Part shown: one piece after another, positions 18,265-26,686 of the stretch
Numbering within the stretch: the first letter of the stretch is position 1
Layout: the number at the start of each line of letters is the position of its first letter
Source of the DNA: Rhizobium terrae
GTDB taxonomy: Bacteria > Pseudomonadota > Alphaproteobacteria > Rhizobiales > Rhizobiaceae
Length of the DNA: 64,000 nucleotides
Reading direction: 5' to 3'
Assembly (NCBI RefSeq): GCF_003425685.1
Contig: NZ_QJKM01000005.1
Location: 186,001 to 250,000 of the forward strand
Program-made: the position numbers and the translations under genes
The notes under the pieces: generated by a model
Told to the model about the DNA's origin: nothing
What the model saw: only the letters and a program-made list of their open reading frames with translations
The model's database searches: none

Positions 18265-19116
18265 TTACTCCGCCGGAACGGCAGCAGGATTGCCGATGCG
18301 ACCGGCCGACGCGCTCTGTTTGCCGCTCTTGCGGCCATGGGTCGAGTAGAGCGTCAGGCCGACGAAGGTGAGGCCACCGACAAGATTGCCGATCACGGTC
18401 GGGATTTCGTTCCAGATCAGATAGTCCATGATCGAGAACTTGCCGCCGAGCAGCAGACCCGACGGGAACAGGAACATGTTCACGATGGAATGTTCGAAAC
18501 CCATGTAGAAGAAGAGCATGATCGGCATCCACATGCCGATCACCTTGCCGGAAACGGAAGTCGACATCATCGCGGCGACGACGCCGGTCGAAACCATCCA
18601 GTTGCACAGCACGCCGCGAATGAAGAGGGTCAGCATGCCAGCGGCCCCGTGCGCGGCATAACCGAGCGTGCGGCCTTCGCCGATATGGCCGATCCTCTGG
18701 CCGACCTCGTTCGGGGCCTCGCTGAAGCCGAAGGTGAAGATGATGGCCATCATGACGGCGACGAGGAACGCGCCGGCGAAATTACCGACGAAAACAAGCG
18801 TCCAGTTGCGCATCACGCCGCCGGCGGTGACGCCCGGCCGCCTGTCTATCAGGGCAAGCGGGGAGAGCGTGAAGACGCCGGTCAGCAGATCGAAGCCCAT
18901 CAGATAGAGGAGGCAGAAGCCGACGGGGAAGAGGATCGCGCCGGCAAGCGCATTGCCGGTCTGCACGGTGATGGTCACGGCGAAGGCGGCGGAAAGCGCA
19001 AGGATTGCGCCCGCCATGAAGGCCCGGATCAGGGTGTCGCGCGTCGACATGAAGATCTTCGCCTCGCCGGCATCGATCATCTTCGTCACGAATTCCGTTG
19101 GATGGACATAGGACAT
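18265..19116 (-). CDS. Formate/nitrite transporter (FNT) family protein
   Basis: A 283-residue inner-membrane channel of the FNT family with six hydrophobic segments. The family features are PTEFVTKMIDAG near the start, the GFDLLTG loop, NWTLVFVGNFAGA, and NWMVSTG plus GFEHSIVNMF. Its place between nirD and nasA points to nitrite movement (leakage recovery or export) rather than formate. An ATG at 19116 follows GGGAG upstream; nothing in the sequence distinguishes nitrite from formate selectivity. Many rhizobial nas operons carry a NarK-type permease at this place instead, so this is a useful variant to note. Confidence 0.85.
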   Translation of the reverse strand: MSYVHPTEFVTKMIDAGEAKIFMSTRDTLIRAFMAGAILALSAAFAVTITVQTGNALAGAILFPVGFCLLYLMGFDLLTGVFTLSPLALIDRRPGVTAGGVMRNWTLVFVGNFAGAFLVAVMMAIIFTFGFSEAPNEVGQRIGHIGEGRTLGYAAHGAAGMLTLFIRGVLCNWMVSTGVVAAMMSTSVSGKVIGMWMPIMLFFYMGFEHSIVNMFLFPSGLLLGGKFSIMDYLIWNEIPTVIGNLVGGLTFVGLTLYSTHGRKSGKQSASAGRIGNPAAVPAE

Positions 19117-19167
19117 TTTTTTGCTCGTCTCCCTAGAGTGCATGTCGTCTGGTAGTGGTCACGCCGG

Positions 19168-19497
19168 TTACTCGGCTGCGACCAGTTGTTCTTCGAGGGC
19201 CATGAAGATGTCTTCGCCGCGCAGTTCGAGCCGGATTGTCCGGACCGAACCCTCGTCGGCGCCGAGTGCCTTGCCGGTTTCGAGCGAGATCACCCAGTTG
19301 TGCAGCGGGCACGTCACCGATGTACCGTGCACGATGCCCTGGCTCAGCGGCCCGCCCTTGTGGGGGCAGTGGTCCTCGATGGCGAAGACCTGGTTGTCGG
19401 CCGTGCGGAACACGCCGATCTTGCCTTGCGGGGTCTTCACGCAGCGTGCGCCCCGGAGCGGAATATCCGTCAGTTTGCCGATCGCGATCCAGTTCAT
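19168..19497 (-). CDS. nirD: Nitrite reductase small subunit NirD
   Basis: A 110-residue Rieske-type ferredoxin-like subunit of the NADH-dependent assimilatory nitrite reductase. The cluster ligands are intact: C-P-H and, after 15 or so residues, C-P-L-H. The start at 19497 has AAGGAG six bases away; the ATG at 19503 abuts the Shine-Dalgarno and is less likely. It lies 10 bp after nirB. Confidence 0.95.
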   Translation of the reverse strand: MNWIAIGKLTDIPLRGARCVKTPQGKIGVFRTADNQVFAIEDHCPHKGGPLSQGIVHGTSVTCPLHNWVISLETGKALGADEGSVRTIRLELRGEDIFMALEEQLVAAE

Positions 19498-19507
19498 GTC
19501 CATCTCC

Positions 19508-21958
19508 TTATTCGGCCGCATGCGAATAACCGACCGTCGCCATCGGCCGGAACTCGTGTTTGTCCTTGCCGGAGACACGCTCCGACCAGGGGTCGATCTG
19601 GGCGAATTTCTGGGAGAAAACGAAGCGCTCGTAATAGGCCTGGCGCTTCTCCGTATCGGTCATGATCTGCCGGCGGATCTCGTCGAGACCGATGCGCTTT
19701 GCCCATTTGTAGATGCGCTCGAGGTAGCGGCCCTGTTCGCGGTACATCTGGGTGAGCGCGACGATATGCTCGAGCGCCTCGTCCTCGGTCTTGACCAGCC
19801 CCAGCACTTCCGTGCCCTTGATGTCGAGGCCGGCGGCGCCTGCAAAATGGATCTCGAACCCTGAGTCCACGCAAATGACGCCGATATCCTTGCAGGTCGC
19901 CTCGGCGCAGTTGCGCGGACATCCGGAGACGGCCATCTTGAGCTTGGCCGGCGTCCAGGAGCCCCACATGAATTTCTCGATGCGGATGCCGAGGCCGGTC
20001 GAATCCTGGGTGCCGAAGCGGCACCAGTCCGACCCGACGCAGGTCTTCACGGTGCGCAGGCCCTTGGCATAAGCTTGGCCGGAGATGAAGCCCGCCTTGC
20101 CTAGGTCGGCCCAGACTGCCGGCAGGTCTTCCTTCTCGACGCCCAAAAGGTCGATGCGCTGGCCGCCGGTCACCTTCACCATGGGGATGGCGAACTTGTC
20201 GACCACGTCGGCGATGGCGCGCAGTTCCTGCGAGCTGGTGACACCGCCCCACATGCGCGGGACGACGGAATAGGTGCCGTCCTTCTGGATGTTGGCGTGG
20301 ACACGTTCGTTGATGAAGCGCGACTGGTAATCGTCGGCATATTCATCCGGCCAGTCGCAGACGAGGTAGTAGTTGAGCGCCGGGCGGCATTTGGCGCAGC
20401 CGCAGGAGGTCTTCCATTCCAGTTCCTGCATGACCGCGGGAATGGTCTTCAGGCCCTTCGCCTTGATCAGGCGGCGGACGTCGTCGTGGCCGAGCTCGGT
20501 GCAGGTGCACATGGGCTGGACGGCCTTCGGATTGTAGGCGTCGCCGAGGGTCAGGCTCATCAGCTGTTCGACGAGGCCGGTGCAGGTGCCGCAGGAGGCG
20601 GACGCCTTGGTGTGAGCCCGCACGTCGTCCAGCGACGTCAGGCCCTTGGCCGTGATGGTCGAGGTGATCTTGCCCTTGCAGACGCCGTTGCAGCCGCAGA
20701 TTTCCGCATCATCCGGCAAGGCTGCAACGGCCGCCATAGGGTCCAGCGGGGCACCACCCTGATAGGCCTGGCCGAAGATCAGCGTGTCGCGCATCTCCGA
20801 GATGTCGGTCGCCTTCTTCTTCAGGTCGTTGAACCAGGCGCCGTCGGAGGTCTCGCCGTAGAGAACCGTGCCGATGATGCGGTTGTCCTTGAGGACGAGG
20901 CGCTTGTAGATGCCGGCGGTGGCGTCGCGCAGCACGATTTCCTGCCGATCGTCGCCATCGGCGAAATCGCCGAGCGAATAGAGATCGATGCCGGTGACCT
21001 TGAGCTTGGTCGGGGTATCGGAATGCACGAAAGCGGGCTTCGTATCGCCAGCGAGGTGGGCGGCCGCGACGCGGGCCATCTCGTAGAGCGGTGCGACGAG
21101 GCCATAGACCATGCCGCCCACCTCGGCGCATTCGCCGATGGAATAGATGTCTCCGTCGGAAGTCTGCATTCCCGCATCGACGACGATGCCGCGGTTGACC
21201 GCAAGGCCGGCTTCCTTGGCCAGGCCGGCGCTCGGGCGGATGCCGACGGCCATGACCACCAGAGTCGCCGGAATGATCGTGCCGTTGTCGAGCTCGACGC
21301 CCTCGACCTTGCCGTTGCCGATGATCTGCTTGGTGTTGGCCTTGCAAATCACCTTGATGCCGCGTTCCTCGACGGCCTTCTGCAGCAGGTAGCCGGCGGC
21401 CGGATCGAGCTGGCGTTCCATCAGCGTCGGCATCACGTGCAGAACGGTCACGTCCATGCCGCGCTGGGCGAGGCCTGCCGCAGCTTCGAGGCCGAGCAGG
21501 CCGCCGCCGATGACGATCGCCTTTTCGCGCGACTGGGCGGCGAGCAGCATGGCCTGCACGTCGTCAAGGTCGCGATAGGTGATGACGCCCGGCAGGTCCT
21601 TGCCCGGCACCGGAATGATGAAGGGCACGGAACCGGTGGCGATCACCAGCTTGTCGTAGCTCTCGGTGACGCCGTGATCGGAGGTGACGGTCTTGGCGGC
21701 ACGGTCGATCGAAACGATCCTATGGCCCTTGTAGAGCGTGATGCCGTGGTCGATGTACCAGCCGTCGCCGTGGATGACGATCTGCTCGAAGCTCTTTTCG
21801 CCCGAAAGAACCGGCGAGAGCATGATGCGGTCGTAGTTGACGCGCGGTTCGGCGTTGAAGATCGTCACTTGGTAGCGACCGGGCGCCTGTTCGAAGAGAT
21901 GTTCCAGCATGCGCCCCGGCGCCATGCCATTGCCGATGATAACGAGTTTTTCTGTCAT
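19508..21958 (-). CDS. nirB: Nitrite reductase large subunit NirB
   Basis: An 816-residue cytoplasmic siroheme enzyme that reduces nitrite to ammonium with NADH. In order: FAD/NAD-binding domain (GNGMAPGR at about 8-15; second dinucleotide motif VIGGGLLGLEAA), BFD-like 2Fe-2S region near 419 (CGCNGVCKG and CGTCTG), ferredoxin-like half domains, and the siroheme/4Fe-4S ligands in CVGSDWC (about 638) and SGCPRNCAEATC (about 675). The length is normal for rhizobial NirB. GGAG lies eight bases before ATG 21958, and the preceding nrtC stop is 5 bp away. Confidence 0.96.
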   Translation of the reverse strand: MTEKLVIIGNGMAPGRMLEHLFEQAPGRYQVTIFNAEPRVNYDRIMLSPVLSGEKSFEQIVIHGDGWYIDHGITLYKGHRIVSIDRAAKTVTSDHGVTESYDKLVIATGSVPFIIPVPGKDLPGVITYRDLDDVQAMLLAAQSREKAIVIGGGLLGLEAAAGLAQRGMDVTVLHVMPTLMERQLDPAAGYLLQKAVEERGIKVICKANTKQIIGNGKVEGVELDNGTIIPATLVVMAVGIRPSAGLAKEAGLAVNRGIVVDAGMQTSDGDIYSIGECAEVGGMVYGLVAPLYEMARVAAAHLAGDTKPAFVHSDTPTKLKVTGIDLYSLGDFADGDDRQEIVLRDATAGIYKRLVLKDNRIIGTVLYGETSDGAWFNDLKKKATDISEMRDTLIFGQAYQGGAPLDPMAAVAALPDDAEICGCNGVCKGKITSTITAKGLTSLDDVRAHTKASASCGTCTGLVEQLMSLTLGDAYNPKAVQPMCTCTELGHDDVRRLIKAKGLKTIPAVMQELEWKTSCGCAKCRPALNYYLVCDWPDEYADDYQSRFINERVHANIQKDGTYSVVPRMWGGVTSSQELRAIADVVDKFAIPMVKVTGGQRIDLLGVEKEDLPAVWADLGKAGFISGQAYAKGLRTVKTCVGSDWCRFGTQDSTGLGIRIEKFMWGSWTPAKLKMAVSGCPRNCAEATCKDIGVICVDSGFEIHFAGAAGLDIKGTEVLGLVKTEDEALEHIVALTQMYREQGRYLERIYKWAKRIGLDEIRRQIMTDTEKRQAYYERFVFSQKFAQIDPWSERVSGKDKHEFRPMATVGYSHAAE

Positions 21959-21963
21959 GGTTC

Positions 21964-22761
21964 TTACTCCGCGGCTTCGACGAAGCGGTGGCGTTCGTAG
22001 AGGAATTTCAGCACGGCCTCGCGGCACTTGAGGTATGTCCGGTCGGAAGCGAGCTCGATGCGGTTGCGCGGCCGGGGTATGGTGACGTCAAGGACTTCGC
22101 CGATCCTGGCGGCGGGGCCGTTGGTCATCATAACGATGCGGTCGGACAGCAGCACGGCCTCGTCGACATCGTGGGTGATCATCACCATCGTGTTGCCGAG
22201 GCGCGAGTGGATCTCCATGACCGCGTCCTGCAGGTGGGCACGCGTCAGCGCGTCGAGCGCGCCGAAGGGCTCGTCGAGCAGCAGGATCTTCGGCTCCATG
22301 GAGAGTGCCCGGGCAATGCCGACGCGCTGCTTCATGCCGCCGGAGATTTCCGAGGGACGCTTGTCCTTGGCATGCGCCATCTGGACCAGGTCCAGATTGG
22401 CCATGACCCATTCGTGCCGTTCGCTCTTGTTTTTCGCCCGGCCGAAAACCTTGGAGACGGCGAGGTTGACGTTTTCGTAGACCGTCAGCCAGGGCAGCAG
22501 CGAATGGTTCTGGAAAACGACGGCGCGTTCCGGACCCGGTGCGTTGACCTCGCGGTTTTCAAGCAGGACAGCACCTGCCGAAACGGGCGTCAGGCCGGCG
22601 ATCAGGTTGAGCAGGGTGGACTTGCCGCAGCCGGAATGGCCGATAATCGAGACGAACTCGCCTTTCGCGATCGTCAGGTTGATGCCCTTCAGCACCTCGG
22701 CGCGGATGCCGCCGCGGTCGAAATATTTGTCGATATGGTCGAGCTTGAGGTAGGCGTTCAT
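21964..22761 (-). CDS. nrtC: Nitrate ABC transporter ATP-binding protein
   Basis: A 265-residue ATPase of the nitrate/sulfonate/taurine (NitT/Tau) branch. It has Walker A GHSGCGKST, the ABC signature as EISGGMKQRVGIARAL, Walker B ILLLDEPFGALD and the H-loop ITHDVDEA. It lacks the extra C-terminal binding-protein domain of cyanobacterial NrtC and so resembles NasD/NrtD. AAGGAG lies eight bases before the ATG at 22761. It energises import of nitrate (and possibly nitrite) with the adjacent permease and binding protein. Confidence 0.92.
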   Translation of the reverse strand: MNAYLKLDHIDKYFDRGGIRAEVLKGINLTIAKGEFVSIIGHSGCGKSTLLNLIAGLTPVSAGAVLLENREVNAPGPERAVVFQNHSLLPWLTVYENVNLAVSKVFGRAKNKSERHEWVMANLDLVQMAHAKDKRPSEISGGMKQRVGIARALSMEPKILLLDEPFGALDALTRAHLQDAVMEIHSRLGNTMVMITHDVDEAVLLSDRIVMMTNGPAARIGEVLDVTIPRPRNRIELASDRTYLKCREAVLKFLYERHRFVEAAE

Positions 22762-22772
22762 GTGTCGGCTCC

Positions 22773-23666
22773 TTAGCTGGCCATTGCGCCGCGGGTCACG
22801 AGCTTGCCGAGTGCCGCGACCAGCTTGTCGAGCGCGAAGCCGACGATGCCGATATAGGCGAGGGCGACGATGATGTCGGGCAGGCGCGACGAGTTCCATG
22901 CATCCCAGATGAAGAAGCCGATGCCGACGCCGCCGGTCAGCATCTCGGCCGCGACGATCGCCAGCCAGGAGAGGCCGATGCCGATCCTGAGGCCCGTGAA
23001 GATGTAAGGGGCGGCGGAGGGCAGCATGATCTTGAAGAAGAATTCGAACTGGTTGAGCCGCAGCACCTGGGCGACGTTGCGGTAGTCCTGCGGGATGTTG
23101 CGCACGCCGACGGCGGTATTGATGATGACCGGCCAGATCGAGGTGATGAAGATCACGAAGATCGCGGAGGGGTTGGCGTTCTGGAACGCGGCGAGCGACA
23201 GCGGCAGCCAGGCGAGCGGCGGTACGGTGCGCAGCACCTGGAAGATGGGGTCGAGTCCGCGCATGGCCCAGACCGACTGGCCGATGATCGCGCCGACGAC
23301 GACGCCGGTGACGGCGGCAAGGCCGAAACCGTAGGCGACGCGCTGCAGCGAGACCAGCACGCGCCAGCCGAGCCCGATATCCTGAGAGCCGTAATTGAAG
23401 AAGGGATAGGCAATCAGGTCATAAGCTTCCGTCCAGACCACGTGCGGCGAGGGCAGGGAGGCGTCCGGTGCCGAACAGAGGACCTGCCAGACGAGCAGGA
23501 TCAGCGCCAGCACGACGACCGGCGGCGCGACGTTGAGCAGGGCGGTCTTGCCGATCCGCTTGAAATCGATCTTGGACACGGGCTTTCCGGAAAAGCGGAG
23601 GATATTGGCCGCCGGCTTTGCGGCAGCGACTGCGGGGACTTTTTCTTTTTTTGCCAGGGCGGACAT
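22773..23666 (-). CDS. nrtB: Nitrate ABC transporter permease
   Basis: A 297-residue inner-membrane permease of the NitT/Tau type. A polar, Lys/Ala-rich N-terminus of about 45 residues precedes six predicted helices. The coupling-loop pattern around NIPQDYRNVAQVLRLNQFEFFFKIMLPSAAPYIFTGLRIGIG corresponds to the EAA-loop region. AAGGAG lies eight bases upstream of ATG 23666. The gene is 11 bp before nrtC. Confidence 0.92.
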   Translation of the reverse strand: MSALAKKEKVPAVAAAKPAANILRFSGKPVSKIDFKRIGKTALLNVAPPVVVLALILLVWQVLCSAPDASLPSPHVVWTEAYDLIAYPFFNYGSQDIGLGWRVLVSLQRVAYGFGLAAVTGVVVGAIIGQSVWAMRGLDPIFQVLRTVPPLAWLPLSLAAFQNANPSAIFVIFITSIWPVIINTAVGVRNIPQDYRNVAQVLRLNQFEFFFKIMLPSAAPYIFTGLRIGIGLSWLAIVAAEMLTGGVGIGFFIWDAWNSSRLPDIIVALAYIGIVGFALDKLVAALGKLVTRGAMAS

Positions 23667-23728
23667 CAGCGCGCTCCTTAGAAAGGGAAAAGGCCGGCGC
23701 GTGCGTCCACGCGCCGGAGGTGGGGAAA

Positions 23729-25027
23729 TCAGGACGCCGCCTTGATTGAAAGGCTGTCGAGATAGGCCGAGGGGTTTTCCGGATCGAAGACCTTGCCGTC
23801 GAAGAAGGCCTCTTTGCCGCGCGAAGAGGAAGCCGGGATGTCCGCCGCCGCGACGCCGAGATCCTTGGCGGCGTCGCGCCAGATGTCCTCGCGGTTCACC
23901 TGGTTGACCAGCGCCTTGATGTCGGTACTGGCCGGCAGGTAACCCCAGCGGATGTTCTCGGCCATGAACCAGGCGTCATGGCTCTTGAACGGGTAGGATG
24001 CGTGATCCTTCCAGAACTTCATGAAGAGGTCGGTGCCCTTCACGTCGCGGCCGTTGCCGTAGTTGATATCGCCCTTGAGACGGCCGAGCACGTCCTTCGG
24101 CGGTACATTGAACCACTGGCGGCGCCCGAGGATTTCGGCCATCTCCGCTTTGTTGTCCATCTTCTCGCACCATTGCTGGGCTTCCATGACGGCCATCAGC
24201 AGAGCCTTGGCGGCGTTCGGGTTCTTTTCGATCCAGTCGGCGCGCAGGCCGAGCGCCTTTTCCGGATGCCCCTTCCAGAGCTCGCCGGTGGTCGCGGCCG
24301 TGAAACCGATGCCCTGGTTGACGAGCTGCTCGTTCCAGGGCTCGCCGACACAGAAGACGTCCATGTTGCCGACTTTCATATTCGCCACCATCTGCGGCGG
24401 CGGCACGACGATGGTCGAGACGTCCTTGTTCGGATCGATACCGCCGGCGGCGAGCCAGTAGCGGATCCATAGATCGTGGGTGCCGCCGGGGAAAGTCATG
24501 GCGGCCTTCACTTCGCCACCGGCCGCCTTCTTCTTGGCGAAGACTTCCTTGAGCTTGGAGGCGTCGAGCTGCACGCCGGTCTCGGCATATTCCTTGGCGA
24601 CCGAAATGCCCTGGCTGTCGAGGTTGAGGCGGGCAAGGATCGCCATCGGCACGGGCTTGTTGTTCTGGGTCACCTTGCCGGTATGCATGAGATAGGGAAG
24701 CGGCGAGAGGATATGCGCGCCGTCGATGCCGTTGGCGCCGCCACCGAGCACGAGATTGTCGCGGGTGGCGCCCCAGGAGGCCTGCTTGGCGACATCGACC
24801 TCCGGCAGGCCATGTTTCTCGAACAGGCCCTTTTCCTTGGCGACGATGAGCGCTGCGGCATCGGTGAGCGCGATATAGCCGAGCTTGACGCCCTTCACTT
24901 CAGGCCCTTGGGCGGCAGCAAATGCGCCGGAGGGGAATGCGGTCTTGACGGCGCCGACGAGAGCGGCGGTTGCTGTGGTCTTGAGCATGCTGCGGCGGGT
25001 GATGCCGGTTGTCAAAATCTTGCTCAT
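23729..25027 (-). CDS. nrtA: Nitrate-binding protein NrtA
   Basis: A 432-residue periplasmic nitrate-binding protein. The N-terminus carries a Tat-like signal (TRRSMLKTTATAALVGAV, cleavage near AFA-A at about 38-40), as usual for this family. The mature part shows family blocks such as GYIALTDAAALIVAKEKGLFEKHGL, WIRYWLAAGGIDPNKDV, VVPPPQMVANM and FCVGEPWNEQLV. It is the first gene of the operon. GAGGGA lies upstream of ATG 25027, itself at the end of a structured leader. The cytoplasmic paralogue NasS is encoded just upstream. Confidence 0.95.
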   Translation of the reverse strand: MSKILTTGITRRSMLKTTATAALVGAVKTAFPSGAFAAAQGPEVKGVKLGYIALTDAAALIVAKEKGLFEKHGLPEVDVAKQASWGATRDNLVLGGGANGIDGAHILSPLPYLMHTGKVTQNNKPVPMAILARLNLDSQGISVAKEYAETGVQLDASKLKEVFAKKKAAGGEVKAAMTFPGGTHDLWIRYWLAAGGIDPNKDVSTIVVPPPQMVANMKVGNMDVFCVGEPWNEQLVNQGIGFTAATTGELWKGHPEKALGLRADWIEKNPNAAKALLMAVMEAQQWCEKMDNKAEMAEILGRRQWFNVPPKDVLGRLKGDINYGNGRDVKGTDLFMKFWKDHASYPFKSHDAWFMAENIRWGYLPASTDIKALVNQVNREDIWRDAAKDLGVAAADIPASSSRGKEAFFDGKVFDPENPSAYLDSLSIKAAS

Positions 25028-25197
25028 GCGCAGGTTCCCTCTGCTGGTTGCTCGAATTTCGGGCATAAAAAAACGCCGCTCGGAGATTGCGCCTGCGGGA
25101 TTGGGAGGGCCCCGGGCAGCAAAAACCTTGCGACGTCGATGTCTTTCTAAGCGCTTATCACGCGCCCGTTTACGCCAGTCGCCGTTGACTGGTGCGT
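25028..25197 (-). promoter_or_regulatory. Leader of the nrtA operon, candidate NasT/ANTAR antitermination target
   Basis: About 170 nt of transcribed leader between the predicted sigma-54 start and nrtA. On the minus strand the first element is a hairpin CCAGTC / AACGGC / GACTGG (25175-25192): a 6-bp stem with a six-base loop having A at position 1 and G at position 4, as in ANTAR target hairpins. A second six-base loop, AUCGAC (again A1, G4), is closed by only three pairs at 25132-25143. That element overlaps the 5' arm of a possible terminator whose run of seven U ends at 25067. nasT, encoding an ANTAR protein, lies about 1.5 kb upstream. The second hairpin is weak, so the model is inference. 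Confidence 0.65.
25067..25138 (-). terminator. Possible leader terminator of the nrtA operon
   Basis: On the minus strand CGUCGC (within 25130-25138) can pair with GCGGCG (25074-25079), which is followed directly by seven U. The 50-nt interior can form an additional AGGUU...GC / GCAAUCU stem. The 5' arm is shared with the second ANTAR-like loop, so the two structures exclude each other. The long interior makes it weaker than a textbook terminator. Confidence 0.45.
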
Positions 25198-25206
25198 TTT
25201 ATACCA

Positions 25207-25223
25207 AGCAAGCTCCGTGCCAG
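25207..25223 (-). promoter_or_regulatory. Sigma-54 promoter of the nrtABC-nirBD-nasA operon
   Basis: On the minus strand TGGCAC (25222-25217), five bases, TTGCT (25211-25207): a full match to the RpoN -24/-12 consensus with correct spacing, predicting a start near 25197. It lies about 190 bp upstream of nrtA and directs transcription into it. This fits nitrogen control of nitrate assimilation through NtrC. Confidence 0.88.
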
Positions 25224-25295
25224 TTTCGATGATTTCTGTTATACATTTGAAAAATAACCGAGATTTCTTTTGGTTGGTTTTGGCTTAAATTATCG

Positions 25296-25312
25296 GCAGC
25301 GCATTGCGCTGC
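25296..25312. other. 7-bp palindrome between nasS and the nrtA promoter
   Basis: GCAGCGC, ATT, GCGCTGC. It lies about 80 bp upstream of the sigma-54 promoter and 63 bp after the nasS stop. It could be an activator site or part of the end of the nasTS transcript. It does not match the NtrC half-site consensus well, and on the minus strand no T-run follows. On the plus strand it is followed by AATATTTTT. Confidence 0.35.
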
Positions 25313-25374
25313 AATATTTTTATGCGACTGCCAAATTAAGAGCGGCAACGAATTGGGCAATAGCGGCCCGGTCT

Positions 25375-26643
25375 TCAGATTTCATGGCCGTTCGAGGGGG
25401 TTGCGGGATCGCTTCGCACCGCAAAACCCTGAACATAGTCCGCCATCTTCGAGGGATCGAAAACGTGGCCGTCCATGAAGCGGTCACCGTCGCGATTGCC
25501 TTCGATACCGGTGTCGGCTTCCGCGGGGCCTGCGCCGAGTGCCGTCCGGTACAGATCCGGTCGATAGGCGCTCGCCGCTGCTCGCAAGCCGTCTTCCCTG
25601 AATTCCACCTGGCCCCAGCGGATCATCTGGCTATAGAGCCACAGCGCATGGCTCGGGCGCGGATAATTGGCAAGACCGCGGTGGAACATGAAATAGTCGG
25701 CGATGACGCGGCGGTTACCCTTGGCGTCGAGGCTGAATTCGCCGGAAAGCACGTGCCTGATGATATCGACGGGGGCGGCGATGAAGCGCGAATCGGCCAG
25801 CGTCTCGGCCAGCGCGTCGTGATTTTCCGCCTCGTCGCACCACCGGGCTGCGGCATCGAGCGCGACGATGAGGCGGGAGACGGTTTCAGGATGCGTTTCG
25901 GCCCATTCCGGCCGCATGGCGATCACCTTTTCCGGCGCCGAGGGCCAGATATCCTGCTTGGCGGCGACGATGCGGCCGACGCCGCGCTCGGAGGCGACCA
26001 TGTTCCATGGGGCGCCGACGCAGAAACCGTCGATCGCGCCGGCGGCCAGCGCATCCGAGGTCAGCGGCGGCGGCACGACGACGAGTTTCACGTCCTTGTC
26101 CGGATCGATGCCCCCCGCGGCAAGCCAGTAGCGGAATTCGTAGTTATGGGAAGAGAACGGATAGGTGACGCCGAGCATGGGCAGCGGCTCGCCGCGCGCC
26201 TTCATGACCTGCAGCACCTTTGCGAGCGCCTCGGCATTTTCCAGCGCGGTCGCATTCTCGGCAATCCCGCCCACTTCGCGCATGCGGTCGAAGAGGCGGG
26301 TCGAGAGTGTGATCGCATTGCCGCCGCGGCCGAGCGAGAAGGGCGTGATGGTCGGCGACGGGTTGGAGCCGAGGCCGAGCATGGAGGCGACCGGCATGGG
26401 CGAAAGCATGTGGGCGATGTCGAACTGGCGGAAGGCGAGGCGGTCGCGGACGTTTGCCCAGGAGACATCCTTCACCAGATCGAGCGTCAGGCCCTCCTTC
26501 TTCGCAAACCCGAATTCGGCGGCGGCGATCAGGACGGAGGCGTCGACCAGCGGAATGAAACCGGCGCGCAGCACTTTCGGGCCTTCGCCGCTGGTGCGCA
26601 CGGGCGCGGCGGGATTTTTTCCGGATTTGCCGATCTTGCTCAT
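25375..26643 (-). CDS. nasS: Nitrate sensor NasS
   Basis: A 422-residue NrtA-like protein without signal peptide, hence cytoplasmic. It shares the family blocks of NrtA (AGFIPLVDASVLIAAAEFGF, FRYWLAAGGIDPDKDVKLVVVPPP, GFCVGAPWNMV). In the NasST system NasS binds NasT in the absence of nitrate and releases it when nitrate is present, allowing antitermination. Three closely spaced starts are possible (GTG 26652, ATG 26646, ATG 26643); GGAG is best spaced for the last two. It lies 43 bp downstream of nasT and upstream of the operon it is expected to control. Confidence 0.92.
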   Translation of the reverse strand: MSKIGKSGKNPAAPVRTSGEGPKVLRAGFIPLVDASVLIAAAEFGFAKKEGLTLDLVKDVSWANVRDRLAFRQFDIAHMLSPMPVASMLGLGSNPSPTITPFSLGRGGNAITLSTRLFDRMREVGGIAENATALENAEALAKVLQVMKARGEPLPMLGVTYPFSSHNYEFRYWLAAGGIDPDKDVKLVVVPPPLTSDALAAGAIDGFCVGAPWNMVASERGVGRIVAAKQDIWPSAPEKVIAMRPEWAETHPETVSRLIVALDAAARWCDEAENHDALAETLADSRFIAAPVDIIRHVLSGEFSLDAKGNRRVIADYFMFHRGLANYPRPSHALWLYSQMIRWGQVEFREDGLRAAASAYRPDLYRTALGAGPAEADTGIEGNRDGDRFMDGHVFDPSKMADYVQGFAVRSDPATPSNGHEI

Positions 26644-26686
26644 CATATCCACTCCGGCTCTCTCCCGGACATTTCACTCGTAACCA

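Noticed and set aside
20297..22000. 567-codon open frame antisense to nirB
   Set aside because: It mirrors nirB; no ribosome binding site and no recognisable domain.
25296..25312. NtrC binding site upstream of the sigma-54 promoter
   Set aside because: The palindrome has GCA/TGC ends but wrong inner spacing for the NtrC consensus; kept only as an unassigned palindrome.
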